Assembly: GCF_000317225.1 (NCBI RefSeq)
Contig: NZ_AJLL01000011.1
Span: 1 to 44,998, forward strand
DNA length: 44,998 nucleotides
Source of the DNA: Fischerella thermalis PCC 7521
Lineage (GTDB): Bacteria > Cyanobacteriota > Cyanobacteriia > Cyanobacteriales > Nostocaceae
Direction of reading: 5' to 3'
How positions within the stretch are numbered: the first letter of the stretch is position 1; each line of letters opens with the position of its first letter. Position numbers and translations under genes: made by a program. The notes under the pieces were generated by a model. That model was given only the letters and a program-made list of their open reading frames with translations. It was not told where the DNA came from and made no database searches. Positions 8,461 through 17,606 of this stretch are shown here, in pieces.

Positions 8461-9522
8461 ATGCGAATTATACATATATTAAACGAGGTTCAAGAAATTG
8501 GTAACGGTATTGTCAATGTAGCTGTGGATCTAGCTTGTCTGCAAGCAAAAGATGGTCATAAGGTGGCAGTAATATCTGGTGGTGGAAGTTACGAAACTTT
8601 ACTAGCAAATTATGGTGTTAAGCACTATCAATTAGATCAAACACGCAAACCAATTAATCTCATCAAAGCCGCTATTGGATATCAGGCAATTGTCAAAGAA
8701 TTTCAGCCAGATATTGTCCATGCCCATATGATGACGGGAGTAATATTAGCAGCTTTTCTGAGAAACAAAGGTAAAAGTAAGTATAGTTTAGTTTCTACCG
8801 TACACAACGAATTTCAACGCAGCAGTATATTTATGGGGCTAGCTGACCGAGTAATTGCTGTCAGTAAAGCAGTTGCTGATGCTATGACACGACGTGGTAT
8901 TTCTCAAGAAAAATTGTGGGTGGTATGTAATGGCACTTTGGGAAGCCCCCGCAACCGACCCCTCAAAGAGTATGAACCTTTACCTTTACAACATCCAGCG
9001 ATCGCTACTGTGGCAGGGATGTATCATCGTAAAGGTATAGCTGAGTTAATTGCAGCTTTTGAGCAAGTAGCCTCAGATTTTCCCCAAGCACATTTATACA
9101 TAGTCGGAAACGGGCCTGATCGCCATGAGTTTGAGGAACAAGCAAGCAAAACAGCTGTCAGTTCACGCATCCATTTTGAAGGCTTTCAACCAGAACCTCA
9201 ACGTTATCTACTAGCTTGTGATATATTTGTCCTTGCTTCTCACCGTGATCCTTGCCCCCTAGTAATTTCCGAAGCCCGCGAAGCTAGTTGTGCAATTGTA
9301 GCTACAGAAGTAGATGGCATTCCCGAAGCATTGGATTACGGGGAAGCTGGTATTTTAGTGCCAGCAAAAAATCCGAATACTTTAGCAGCAGCTTTGGTCA
9401 AACTGCTGAGAAACCCAGATACACTCCACCAGTGGAAGGTAAAGGCAAATCAAAACCTAGAACGGTTAAACGTTTACCGTGTTCATCAAGAAACACTAGC
9501 AGTATATCAAGGGATAGTTTAG
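8461..9522 (+). CDS. Family 4 glycosyltransferase
   Basis: A 353-residue GT-B fold retaining glycosyltransferase. The N-terminal Rossmann half has MRIIHILNEVQEIGNGIVN and the PDIVHAHMM motif. The C-terminal half begins around ATVAGMYHRKGIAELI and contains YIVGNGPDR. The nucleotide-sugar region is PCPLVISEAREASCAIVAT, with the EX7E-type glutamates conserved in GT4. It probably works with the GT2 gene upstream in polysaccharide assembly. It converges on the kinase gene that ends at 9628. Confidence 0.9.
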   Translation: MRIIHILNEVQEIGNGIVNVAVDLACLQAKDGHKVAVISGGGSYETLLANYGVKHYQLDQTRKPINLIKAAIGYQAIVKEFQPDIVHAHMMTGVILAAFLRNKGKSKYSLVSTVHNEFQRSSIFMGLADRVIAVSKAVADAMTRRGISQEKLWVVCNGTLGSPRNRPLKEYEPLPLQHPAIATVAGMYHRKGIAELIAAFEQVASDFPQAHLYIVGNGPDRHEFEEQASKTAVSSRIHFEGFQPEPQRYLLACDIFVLASHRDPCPLVISEAREASCAIVATEVDGIPEALDYGEAGILVPAKNPNTLAAALVKLLRNPDTLHQWKVKANQNLERLNVYRVHQETLAVYQGIV

Positions 9523-9571
9523 TGGTTAGTGGTTATTGGTAAACTACCTATCTACTAACTACTAACTACTG

Positions 9572-9602
9572 TACAAACGTGCCATGGGTCACGTCTGGTA
9601 CA
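9572..9602. terminator. Palindrome between convergent genes
   Basis: GTAC...ACGTG-CCATGGGT-CACGT...GTAC is an imperfect hairpin between two converging genes. No T run follows. It belongs to the same palindrome type as 17533-17544 and 28748-28768. A role as bidirectional terminator is only a guess. Confidence 0.35.
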
Positions 9603-9627
9603 ACAACCAACAACTAACCATTAACAA

Positions 9628-11604
9628 TTATTTTTTCAAAGGAGCTGATGCATTAAGTTTGTAACTAGCGATAATTTGGTTAACTGTTGGTAATAGTTCT
9701 TTATATTGCTCACTAGGTACGATATAAGAGTCAATGGAAATTTTGTCACCTTGGGATTTAATAAAGCTATTAGCTGTGAGTGATCCGGAAGCATTTCCAC
9801 TTTTAGCTGTATAACTCCAAGTAATCCTCACACTGCCATCGTTTTGTCTAACAGGCTGATCCATTCTAAAATCAGGTTCTGACTCAAATTTGTTGATAAA
9901 CCGCTTCAAAATATCGGTTAATTCTTCCTGATTTGGAGTATTTTCAGTGTTGAAAACATTGACTTGAATCAAACCATTTTCAGTTGGATCAAGCCAATAG
10001 ATAATTACTTCGTTGGCATTACTGTTATCCCTACGATTCCAGCCTTGGGGAACATCGATAGAGAACAAACCAGTATCATGGGTATAGGTTTGTAGGTTGC
10101 CAATTACGACTGGGCGGAAGTTACCAGTTGTAGTTCCTGAGGGTGAAAAAGTTGGGGATGGAGTAGGGCTGAGCTGAGTCGGAGTTGCTACTGGTGTGTC
10201 AGAGTCTTCTTGTTCGGAAATACTAGCACCAATAAAAGCCAATGCTACAATCAACACCCCTAAAGCCCCAAGGCAAGAATAAAGAATGATGGCTGCTTTT
10301 GTCCAAGCTCGTTGATGGGCTTTAAAGTCTTCAATACTACGCCATTGCCGACTTCTCCAAGCCCATGTGTTACCTTTGGCACCCAAGATAAAAGGCATAG
10401 GTATACCTACGTAAGGAACCCAAGATAACAGTCCAATCCACACTTGATTGGTGATACTCCACAATGGAGACATCAAGAATGCTCCCCAGTTCCAACCCTG
10501 AATTTCCGGAGGTACGGGAACATTGGTATTAAATGTGCCACCTCCACCCAGCCAAGCAGAATTTGTGGTTGCAGCAGGTGAGACGTATTGTTGAGGATTG
10601 TAACTTCCACCTGACCAGTTTGGGTTAGAACCCAGGGGAGCAACAACGGGCTGGATGTGTTGGGGGGGTTGTCCACCTGGGTTGATAACTGTGGGTGGTG
10701 GGGAGTATCCACCAGGGTTTGGTGATGCAGGTGTATTGTATTGGGGAGAAGGTTCTGTGGGTGCAACGTAATTATTAACCGCAGGAGACTGTAAAGCATC
10801 AATCATGTCTTTGGCGGTAGGATAGCGATCGCCTGGATGATATGCGATCGCTTTATCTAGTACCATCCGCAGACTAGGACTGACATTCATGGCATACTGA
10901 TGCCACATGATCTCTCCAGTTCTGGAATCTGTCTGCAATTCCTGCGGCATTCTCCCAGTCAACAAATAAATCATTGTGATTGCTAAACTGTAGAGATCAC
11001 TGCTGTAAACAGGCCTACCAGCTGCCTGTTCTGGAGGCATAAATCCTGGTGTACCGATGACAATCGAACTAGTAGGATTACCTTGAGAGTTGACGATTGT
11101 ACCCATTGATTCCCGTACGGCCCCAAAGTCAATCAGTACCGGTATATTATCTGCATCCCGCAAAATTATGTTGTCTGGTTTAATATCCCGATGGATGATG
11201 TGTCTGCTGTGTACGAAGTTGAGAACGTACAACAAACTCTTGAGTATTTCTCGCACAGCACTCTCACTCATGACTCCTTCAGTGTGTACCTTTTCAGTGA
11301 GAGTCTTACCTTCTATATATTCTTGAACTAAATAAAACTGACCTTGTTCAGCAAAATACGCATACAAATTGGGAATGCGGTTGTTGCTGTTTCCCAAATC
11401 CTCCAAAATAGCCGCTTCCCGCTGGAACCTGTCTTGTACCATTTTATATATCTGCGGATTCTCTGTCACAGGCTTCAGCTGCTTAATCACACAACGACGA
11501 CCCGAAGGCAAATGTGTATCTTCTGTTAGAAAAGTTTTGCCGAAACCACCTTCTCCTAAAACTTTCACAATCTTGTAACGATTGTTAATAATAGTTTGTA
11601 ACAT
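9628..11604 (-). CDS. Ser/Thr protein kinase with hydrophobic region and C-terminal PsbP/Mog1-like domain
   Basis: A 658-residue kinase if started at the second Met (MLQTIINNRYK), which aligns with the paralogue at 132; an ATG at 11616 would add four residues. The kinase domain has GEGGFG, VIKQLKP, HRDIKPDN, DFGAVRES and GTPGFMPPEQ. A Pro/Asn/Gly-rich linker is followed by about 100 residues with hydrophobic segments (WNWGAFLMSPLW to about ALAFIGAS), including one clear membrane helix. After a Thr/Pro stretch the last 140 residues (TGLFSIDVPQGWNRRD onward) resemble the PsbP/Mog1-like fold often found at kinase C-termini; that is a pattern judgement. The FHA-PrsW gene starts divergently 520 bases away, a possible phospho-signalling partner. 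Confidence 0.92.
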   Translation of the reverse strand: MLQTIINNRYKIVKVLGEGGFGKTFLTEDTHLPSGRRCVIKQLKPVTENPQIYKMVQDRFQREAAILEDLGNSNNRIPNLYAYFAEQGQFYLVQEYIEGKTLTEKVHTEGVMSESAVREILKSLLYVLNFVHSRHIIHRDIKPDNIILRDADNIPVLIDFGAVRESMGTIVNSQGNPTSSIVIGTPGFMPPEQAAGRPVYSSDLYSLAITMIYLLTGRMPQELQTDSRTGEIMWHQYAMNVSPSLRMVLDKAIAYHPGDRYPTAKDMIDALQSPAVNNYVAPTEPSPQYNTPASPNPGGYSPPPTVINPGGQPPQHIQPVVAPLGSNPNWSGGSYNPQQYVSPAATTNSAWLGGGGTFNTNVPVPPEIQGWNWGAFLMSPLWSITNQVWIGLLSWVPYVGIPMPFILGAKGNTWAWRSRQWRSIEDFKAHQRAWTKAAIILYSCLGALGVLIVALAFIGASISEQEDSDTPVATPTQLSPTPSPTFSPSGTTTGNFRPVVIGNLQTYTHDTGLFSIDVPQGWNRRDNSNANEVIIYWLDPTENGLIQVNVFNTENTPNQEELTDILKRFINKFESEPDFRMDQPVRQNDGSVRITWSYTAKSGNASGSLTANSFIKSQGDKISIDSYIVPSEQYKELLPTVNQIIASYKLNASAPLKK

Positions 11605-12124
11605 TATAATACACAACCTCTATGTTATCTTAATTACTTGATACCAGATGTATCTAGTACAATACGGCGCAAATAACTAGAATTTTAAGATACAGAAAAA
11701 GCTTACGTGATAAGTTTTTTACTTTTCGCCTCCTGTCTGTTGGCTGCTTGTGCTAGTTATCTAGTACTTAAAACAATCAATGGAGCAGAGATTACGGAAA
11801 CTCACTATCAGGAATTTATCTTTGATTGAGTGAATTTACAAGGTAGATACCTGAGTCAACTCAGTTCACAAAAAATTTATGAATTTCTTTACCTTCCCAT
11901 TGTTGTTTTTTTTGATGGTTTAATAGTAAACAATTATTAGTTATTTTTTGATGACAAATAATCAATGATTTTAGCTGTTTAAAATCTGCTTTTAAACTGT
12001 TTGATATACTTTTATAATTATCTTAATGTTTAAAAACTTACTATATTTTTTGCGCCTTTTGTGTAAAGAATTAATATTTTATGTGTATTAATAATTACTA
12101 TTGGCTGGGTAGGGGATTAGCCTG
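11605..12124. other. AT-rich divergent region between kinase and FHA-PrsW gene
   Basis: This 520-base spacer must contain the promoters for both divergent genes. From about 11880 onward it is very AT-rich. It also holds a possible 40-codon lipoprotein-like frame (11707-11829), listed separately. No repeat or RNA gene was recognised. Confidence 0.5.
11707..11829 (+). CDS. Possible 40-residue lipoprotein-like peptide
   Basis: A GTG-started frame encodes 40 residues with a hydrophobic start and a lipobox-like LLAAC at about residues 11-15, then a short polar tail. No convincing ribosome site precedes it, and the frame is short enough to be chance or the remnant of a longer lipoprotein gene. It points toward the FHA-PrsW gene and lies in its upstream region. 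Confidence 0.2.
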   Translation: MISFLLFASCLLAACASYLVLKTINGAEITETHYQEFIFD

Positions 12125-13483
12125 ATGAGTAATGCATTTTTACGTATGGTTGCTGGTAGTCAAGAGTATTCCTACTCGCTGCTAACTACTGGTGAGATGG
12201 TACTAGGACGTGACCCCAATAGTTGTCAAATTGTCTTAGATTCCAATGTTTATAGCATGGTTTCACGGCGTCATGCGGTCATTCGCCCATCTCAAACACC
12301 AGATGGTAGAACTAGCTTTTTAGTTTGCGATCTCAATAGTGCTAATGGAACTTATTTAAATGGACAGATTTTGCAGGGATGTCAAGAACTACAAAATGGC
12401 GATCGCATTACTCTTGGCAATAATGGCCCAGAATTCTTTTTCGAGTATCAGTATCAGTACAACCCCCAACCTGTTGGGATACCACAGCCAGCGCCCGCAA
12501 CAAATTATGCAGCATTCAACTATTCCGCACCCTCACCTAGTACAAATGACGATACTAGCCTGTCGCAACTAATACCACTTTTCTCAACGCCTAAAGATTT
12601 AACTCGCAAAGCCTACTTAGTACCAGGGATCATCACTGTTATCTTCGTAGTACTACTGTTTTTTGTCCAAGGTTATTTATATCAAATATTACTAGGAGCC
12701 TACCTAGCTGGCGCGACCTTATATTTTATCTACCAGTTATGTGGCAAACCGAAACCTTGGTGGGTGCTAATTGTTTCAACCATAATCACAGTGGTAGTTT
12801 TGGCTAGCCCCATACTTGATATTTTCATCATTGTGTTTCGCGGCATTCTACCAGGAAGCATACCTGAAGATCCCACTAGCCTCAGTTTTCCCGAATTATT
12901 TATTCGCTTCTTTTTCGGTGCTGGGTTGCTAGAAGAATTACTCAAAGCCTTACCCATCATCATATTTTATTTAATTGGCAAATCGCTAGCATCCCCGAAA
13001 CGGGAACGTATTGGTGTTTGGGAACCTTTGGATGGAATTTTGCTAGGTTCAGCTTCCGCAGTGGGTTTTACTTTGTTTGAAACTTTAGGTCAATACGTGC
13101 CTGGTAGAATTGCAGAAGTGGCGCAAGAGATGGGAACAGAAGCAGCTTTGGGAGCGGGGTTGCAATTGCTGATTCCGCGAATCTTAGGCGAAGTTGCAGG
13201 ACATATGGCTTGGAGTGGCTGGTTTGGATATTGTATTGGTTTGGGTATCCTCAAACCGCGTCTAGCTTCGCGAATTCTCCCCATAGGGTACTTAAGTGCT
13301 TCTGGGTTGCATGGTTTATGGAACAGCAGCGCAGGTTTGGCGGGTTCGTTGGGAGTTTTTGTTTTAGGGTTGTTGGTAGTGGTTGGGGGAATATCTTATG
13401 CTTTGTTGGCGACAGCAATTATCAAAGCACGGGCTTTGTCGCCGACACGTGAGCAGAATTTCGCCACTCGCTTTTTTAAGTAA
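12125..13483 (+). CDS. FHA domain fused to a PrsW-type intramembrane metalloprotease
   Basis: A 452-residue fusion. Residues about 5-110 form an FHA domain, which binds phosphothreonine: GRD at 28-30, SRRHAVI at 47-53 and NSANGTYLNG at 71-80 are the family's binding loops. A Pro-rich linker leads to about eight hydrophobic segments from residue 165. These carry PrsW-family signatures: EELLK at 270-274, FTLFET at 315-320, H360 in GHMAWSGWFGY and H396 in GLHGLWN, which are the expected zinc and catalytic positions. PrsW in Bacillus cleaves an anti-sigma factor; the target here is unknown. An inferred model is recruitment by phosphorylation from a Ser/Thr kinase such as the divergent neighbour. 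The gene overlaps a 45-codon frame by one base at its end. Confidence 0.88.
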   Translation: MSNAFLRMVAGSQEYSYSLLTTGEMVLGRDPNSCQIVLDSNVYSMVSRRHAVIRPSQTPDGRTSFLVCDLNSANGTYLNGQILQGCQELQNGDRITLGNNGPEFFFEYQYQYNPQPVGIPQPAPATNYAAFNYSAPSPSTNDDTSLSQLIPLFSTPKDLTRKAYLVPGIITVIFVVLLFFVQGYLYQILLGAYLAGATLYFIYQLCGKPKPWWVLIVSTIITVVVLASPILDIFIIVFRGILPGSIPEDPTSLSFPELFIRFFFGAGLLEELLKALPIIIFYLIGKSLASPKRERIGVWEPLDGILLGSASAVGFTLFETLGQYVPGRIAEVAQEMGTEAALGAGLQLLIPRILGEVAGHMAWSGWFGYCIGLGILKPRLASRILPIGYLSASGLHGLWNSSAGLAGSLGVFVLGLLVVVGGISYALLATAIIKARALSPTREQNFATRFFK

Positions 13484-13620
13484 TGACCCAAGATACATTA
13501 GTGGTTCGTTTTTTCACTCTTCATAACATAATTAATGCGATGAACAGGGTTCAAGGTGTCGCCACTTACATCCAAGCAAATAAATTACTTGCCTCTCGCA
13601 ATTTTTGCAAATTTGTATAA
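13483..13620 (+). CDS. Possible 45-residue peptide overlapping the FHA-PrsW stop
   Basis: An ATG shares the TAATG junction with the stop codon of the FHA-PrsW gene, and the frame is open for 45 codons. The product has no recognisable motif (MTQDTLVVRFF..., ending NFCKFV). The overlap would allow translational coupling, but no relative is known to me and the frame may be chance. Confidence 0.25.
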   Translation: MTQDTLVVRFFTLHNIINAMNRVQGVATYIQANKLLASRNFCKFV

Positions 13621-13626
13621 CTGAAA

Positions 13627-14205
13627 CTATTCCCACACTGTTTTCAAATCTAAAACAAATCCAGGCAAAATATCTTCTCCTGATAAACTAGCAGGAAGCT
13701 GCAATATTTCTGTTTCTTTTCCTGGTCGATAAATTTCGACGCGGCCAGTTTTTCTATCAATTAACCAACCAAGTTTTACCCCTGCATTGATATATTCTTG
13801 CATTTTCTTTTGTGTTTCTTGCAAGCTATCAGTGGGGGACAATAACTCTAAAACAAAATCAGGAGCAATGGGAGGAAATTTTTCCTTTTGTTCTGATGTC
13901 AGTGCATCCCATCTATCTTTTTTGATCCAAGCAACATCGGGGGAGCGATCTGCACCGTTGGGCAATTTAAAACAAGTTGAAGAATCAAATACTTCACCCA
14001 ATTTAGTTTTTTCGTTCCAAAAAACAAATTGAGCAGTCAATCTAGCATTGTGTCTCCCAGTTTCTCCCCCAGTAGGTGACATTATAATGATTTCTCCCAA
14101 AGCATTACGCTCAAATTTAACATCAGGATTATCCCGACACAATTGATAAAATTGGTCGTCGGTTAATTTGATGATGTTGTTGAGGTTAAATGTAATAGCA
14201 GTCAT
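13627..14205 (-). CDS. Uma2-family (DUF820) putative endonuclease
   Basis: A 192-residue protein of the very abundant cyanobacterial DUF820/Uma2 family, which has a PD-(D/E)XK nuclease-like fold. Visible family marks are IIMSPTGGETGRHN, the SPDVAWIKKDRW segment, PDFVLELLSPTDS (acidic active-site region) and the strand GWLIDRKTGRVEIYRPG. The biological role of the family is not established. These genes are often single and mobile in cyanobacterial genomes; nothing here indicates a specific partner. Confidence 0.88.
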   Translation of the reverse strand: MTAITFNLNNIIKLTDDQFYQLCRDNPDVKFERNALGEIIIMSPTGGETGRHNARLTAQFVFWNEKTKLGEVFDSSTCFKLPNGADRSPDVAWIKKDRWDALTSEQKEKFPPIAPDFVLELLSPTDSLQETQKKMQEYINAGVKLGWLIDRKTGRVEIYRPGKETEILQLPASLSGEDILPGFVLDLKTVWE

Positions 14206-14240
14206 AATGCTTTGGTATGAGCAACACAGCTAATTTTAGT

Positions 14241-17200
14241 TTAGAATTTCCTCAACGTTGCCAACCGCATAATCACAGAGTTTATCCATTTCCAACTCAA
14301 AACCTCATGCAGTAGGGTATAGAAACAAGGAATGATAAACAACGTCAATAGTGTTGCTAAGGACAACCCTGCAAACACCACAATACCCAAAGGTTGCAAA
14401 AATTCTGAACCTTCGCCAATTCCCAATGCTAAAGGGAACATACCTAAAACCGTGGTAATGGTAGTCATTAATATTGGGCGTAGACGTTGGGGAGCAGCTT
14501 GTAAAATCGCTGTTTTACGGTCAATGCTTTGCTGTTCCCGAATTTGATTTGCTAGTTCCACCATGATGATGGCGTTGTTAACAACGATACCTACTAGCAA
14601 GACTGCACCGACAATCACTGTTGCGCCAATCGCTGTTTTGGTAATGTAAAGTCCGAAAATACCCCCTGCTAATGCCAAAGGAATTGTAAACATAATTACC
14701 AAAGGGTCGATCAGGGAATTGTATTGCACAGCCATAACTACGAAGACAAGAAAAGCGGCTAATCCTCCCAACAACCATAGAGAGTTTTGTAACTGCTGAT
14801 TAGCTTCTGCTGTCGAACTAGGCAGGACAGTCACACCTTGAGGTAATTTTAAGTTATTCAAGACCTCATTCACTTGGGCTTGGGCATCACTGAGATTTGC
14901 GCCTTCGCTCAAGTTACCAGCAATAATGAAAACCTGACGCTGGTTAATTCGTTGGATCTCTCCGGGGGCTTGAGCATCGACAATTTCTGCAACATCGCTA
15001 AGACGGACTTGGCGATTATTTTCTACAAATAAAGGTAATCTTGCCAGTTGGGAAGGCGATCGCACAGATTCTTCATTTAACTGCACCCGCACATCTACAA
15101 GTCGATTGCTGCGTTGTAGCTGTGTTGGTACACTACCTTCAATGGCAGTCGCAATTGTGTCACCAATCTCTCTAGCGGTTAATCCTACGGCTGCAACTCT
15201 TTGCCAATCTGGACGAATTTGCAATTCTGGTTGACGTGCATCAGCATCGGGGCGGAACCTGGCTAAAGTAACTTTTTCTTCTAGGGTTGCTAGTAATTGC
15301 TGTCCGGCTTTTTGTAAGGTGTCTGCGTCATTTCCTTGCAGAACTATGTCAACCTCTGCACCCCTGACTGGAGAATTGGTAAGAATTAAACCCCGTACTT
15401 GTCCAGGAGCAACGCGCAAACGCACACCTGCTAAATTTAGTTTGTTAAATTCTTGGGTGACTCGTTCAACATAAGCTTCCACATCAGAGCCAGGTTTGAG
15501 GGTAATGGTGCTAGAACTCCGTAGGGGATTTTCGCTAGTATTGCTACCAAATAAGCCACCTCCAATTGTGGAAAATACGTATTCAGTTTCCGGCTGATTC
15601 TGGAGAATTTCATCAACCGCAGCCATGACTTTTTGGTTATTTTCTAAAGGTGTACCGGGAGGAAACTGAGCAAATAAACTTGCTTGTCCGGTATTGATCC
15701 GGGGTAAAATTTCTTGGGGAATTTGTGGTGCTACCCATAAACTGCCACCACCTAATAAGGCGATCGCGATCGCTACTGTCAGCAAGCGAAATCGCAAAAT
15801 TTTACTTAAAAAAGCACCGTAATTTCTGGTTGCACCATCAAAACGGCGATTAAACTCCCGCAGGAACCAAAAATTACTTAAACCACTGGAAATAGGCCAT
15901 GCTAACATCCGCGAAGCTAGCATCGGCACTACAGTTACCGCAATTAAGATGGAAGCAGCAACAGCAAAGCTAATAGTCAGAATTAATTCATTGAATAGCA
16001 GCGAAATAAAGCCGCCTATCAGCAAAAACGGTAACACTGACACTAAGTTGGTGCTAGTAGAAGCTAGCAAAGCGGATTCTACCTGTTGGCTACTTTGTTC
16101 TGCTTGTTGAATCAGTTGCCATGAACTGAGGCGAGTTCTGGTATCTTTACCAGGAGTCATACCCGCACCTTCGGCAATATTCTCCAACATAACGATGGAG
16201 TTATCGACTACGATACCTACGCCCAACGCCAAACCACCCAAGCTGAAAAGATTTAAAGATAGCCCAAACAATCCCATCAAAATGATCGCAGCTAAGGTTG
16301 CCAAGGGAATCGCAACTACAATAATTAGAGTTTGCCGCACTGAACCCAGAAATAACAAAACTGCGATCGCGGCTAGTGCTGCTCCGATTAAACCAGAAGT
16401 GGCAACGTTGGAAATAGAATTACGGATAAATCGTGATTCATCCAAGGTAGGTGTAAGAACTGCTCCCTCTGGAATGACACCAGATTTTCGCAATTGCTCG
16501 ATCCGCTTTTTGACTTTATCCACAACGTCTATAGTATTAGCATCCGGTTGCTTTTGAATGCTGACTTTTACTGCTGGTTGTCTGTTAAGTAAAACCGAAA
16601 GGCGTTGGTTTTCTGTACCATCAATGACTTGAGCAAAGTCACGTAGGTAGACGCGGCGCCTAGGAATAGAAGTGGAGGAAGTAGGGGGAGAAGAAGAGAC
16701 TTCAAAAGAAAGATTGCTGATTTCATCCGCACTCTGGAAGCGTCCGACGGTACGGGTGAGAGGTTCGGAATTTTGCCCAAAAATTCGACCGCCAGAAATG
16801 TCTTGGTTACGGTTGGTAAGTTCGTCGAGTACATCTGTTAAACCAACACCAAGGGCTTGCAAGCGATCCAAATCAATATTTACTCTGACTTCTTCTTGTA
16901 CTCCCCCCGAGACATCTACCCCTGCGACACCAGATACAACACTGAGTTCACGAGCTAGTTCTTCTTCAGCAAATACACGTAAATCAACACCTTCTAATGA
17001 GGGCGAAGTTAAGGCTAATTCATAAATCGGGGATTGGGAGGGGTCAAATTTGAAGATACGCGGTTCTTCAATTGTGTCTGGTAAGCCACTTCTCGCTCTG
17101 TTAAATGCAGCTGTAGCATCGTTGAGGGCTTGGTCAATATTACCCCCTGGTTGAAAGAACAGATCCACATTTACCTGTCCTTCACGGGTTTGAGAAAAAA

Positions 17201-17465
17201 TTTGTACCACACCCTCAGTAGCCGCAAAAGCTTGTTCCAGTGGTCTGGTGATTTCATCAATCGCTACCTCTGGCGAAATTCCGGGGGCTTGTACCCGTAC
17301 ACCGATGCGGGGATAGGTAATTGATGGCAGTAAATCTACTGGTAGGTTTGTAATATAAAATATGCCCATTACTATGACTGCAAGGGTCAGCATCAGTGTA
17401 CCTATGTGTTGGCGAATCGAGAGGGCGCTGATACTCAATCCCCCAGTTTTTTTTGTTGCCTGCAT
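14241..17465 (-). CDS. RND-family efflux pump permease (AcrB/SwrC-like)
   Basis: A 1074-residue inner-membrane proton-driven exporter. It starts with SISALSIRQHIGTLMLTLAVIVMG (first helix) and has the duplicated layout of two porter/docking loops and twelve helices. In helix 4 the motif is GVGIVVDNSIVMLENI, so Asp 421 is present but the second AcrB Asp is Asn 422, as in SwrC-like pumps. The second half has GIVVNNAIIMVELANQ. A Ser/Pro-rich insertion at about 257-271 is encoded by GA-rich simple sequence. The adaptor gene lies 141 bases upstream, so the pair forms an efflux operon. An outer-membrane TolC is not encoded nearby. Substrate unknown. Confidence 0.94.
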   Translation of the reverse strand: MQATKKTGGLSISALSIRQHIGTLMLTLAVIVMGIFYITNLPVDLLPSITYPRIGVRVQAPGISPEVAIDEITRPLEQAFAATEGVVQIFSQTREGQVNVDLFFQPGGNIDQALNDATAAFNRARSGLPDTIEEPRIFKFDPSQSPIYELALTSPSLEGVDLRVFAEEELARELSVVSGVAGVDVSGGVQEEVRVNIDLDRLQALGVGLTDVLDELTNRNQDISGGRIFGQNSEPLTRTVGRFQSADEISNLSFEVSSSPPTSSTSIPRRRVYLRDFAQVIDGTENQRLSVLLNRQPAVKVSIQKQPDANTIDVVDKVKKRIEQLRKSGVIPEGAVLTPTLDESRFIRNSISNVATSGLIGAALAAIAVLLFLGSVRQTLIIVVAIPLATLAAIILMGLFGLSLNLFSLGGLALGVGIVVDNSIVMLENIAEGAGMTPGKDTRTRLSSWQLIQQAEQSSQQVESALLASTSTNLVSVLPFLLIGGFISLLFNELILTISFAVAASILIAVTVVPMLASRMLAWPISSGLSNFWFLREFNRRFDGATRNYGAFLSKILRFRLLTVAIAIALLGGGSLWVAPQIPQEILPRINTGQASLFAQFPPGTPLENNQKVMAAVDEILQNQPETEYVFSTIGGGLFGSNTSENPLRSSSTITLKPGSDVEAYVERVTQEFNKLNLAGVRLRVAPGQVRGLILTNSPVRGAEVDIVLQGNDADTLQKAGQQLLATLEEKVTLARFRPDADARQPELQIRPDWQRVAAVGLTAREIGDTIATAIEGSVPTQLQRSNRLVDVRVQLNEESVRSPSQLARLPLFVENNRQVRLSDVAEIVDAQAPGEIQRINQRQVFIIAGNLSEGANLSDAQAQVNEVLNNLKLPQGVTVLPSSTAEANQQLQNSLWLLGGLAAFLVFVVMAVQYNSLIDPLVIMFTIPLALAGGIFGLYITKTAIGATVIVGAVLLVGIVVNNAIIMVELANQIREQQSIDRKTAILQAAPQRLRPILMTTITTVLGMFPLALGIGEGSEFLQPLGIVVFAGLSLATLLTLFIIPCFYTLLHEVLSWKWINSVIMRLATLRKF

Positions 17466-17532
17466 TTTTTTATATTCAGGTAGACAATAGTATTTTTCGT
17501 TGTGGTTGTTAGTGGTTAGTTGTTGTAGAGAC

Positions 17533-17544
17533 GTGCCATGGCAC
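17533..17544. repeat. GTGCCATGGCAC palindrome in the efflux operon spacer
   Basis: A perfect 12-base palindrome preceded by GTAGAGAC lies between adaptor and permease genes. It resembles the palindromes at 9577-9596 and 28748-28768 and is flanked by TTAGTGG-type repeats. It is probably a fragment of a dispersed repeat family. Confidence 0.45.
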
Positions 17545-17606
17545 TTCTTTATAGTAGTTAGTGGTTAAAACCCACTACTAACTACTAACAGTCTTGATGC
17601 TTATAC

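Noticed and set aside
10473-10802. 109-residue minus frame within the second kinase
   Set aside because: It is an alternative frame of the Pro/Asn-rich linker.
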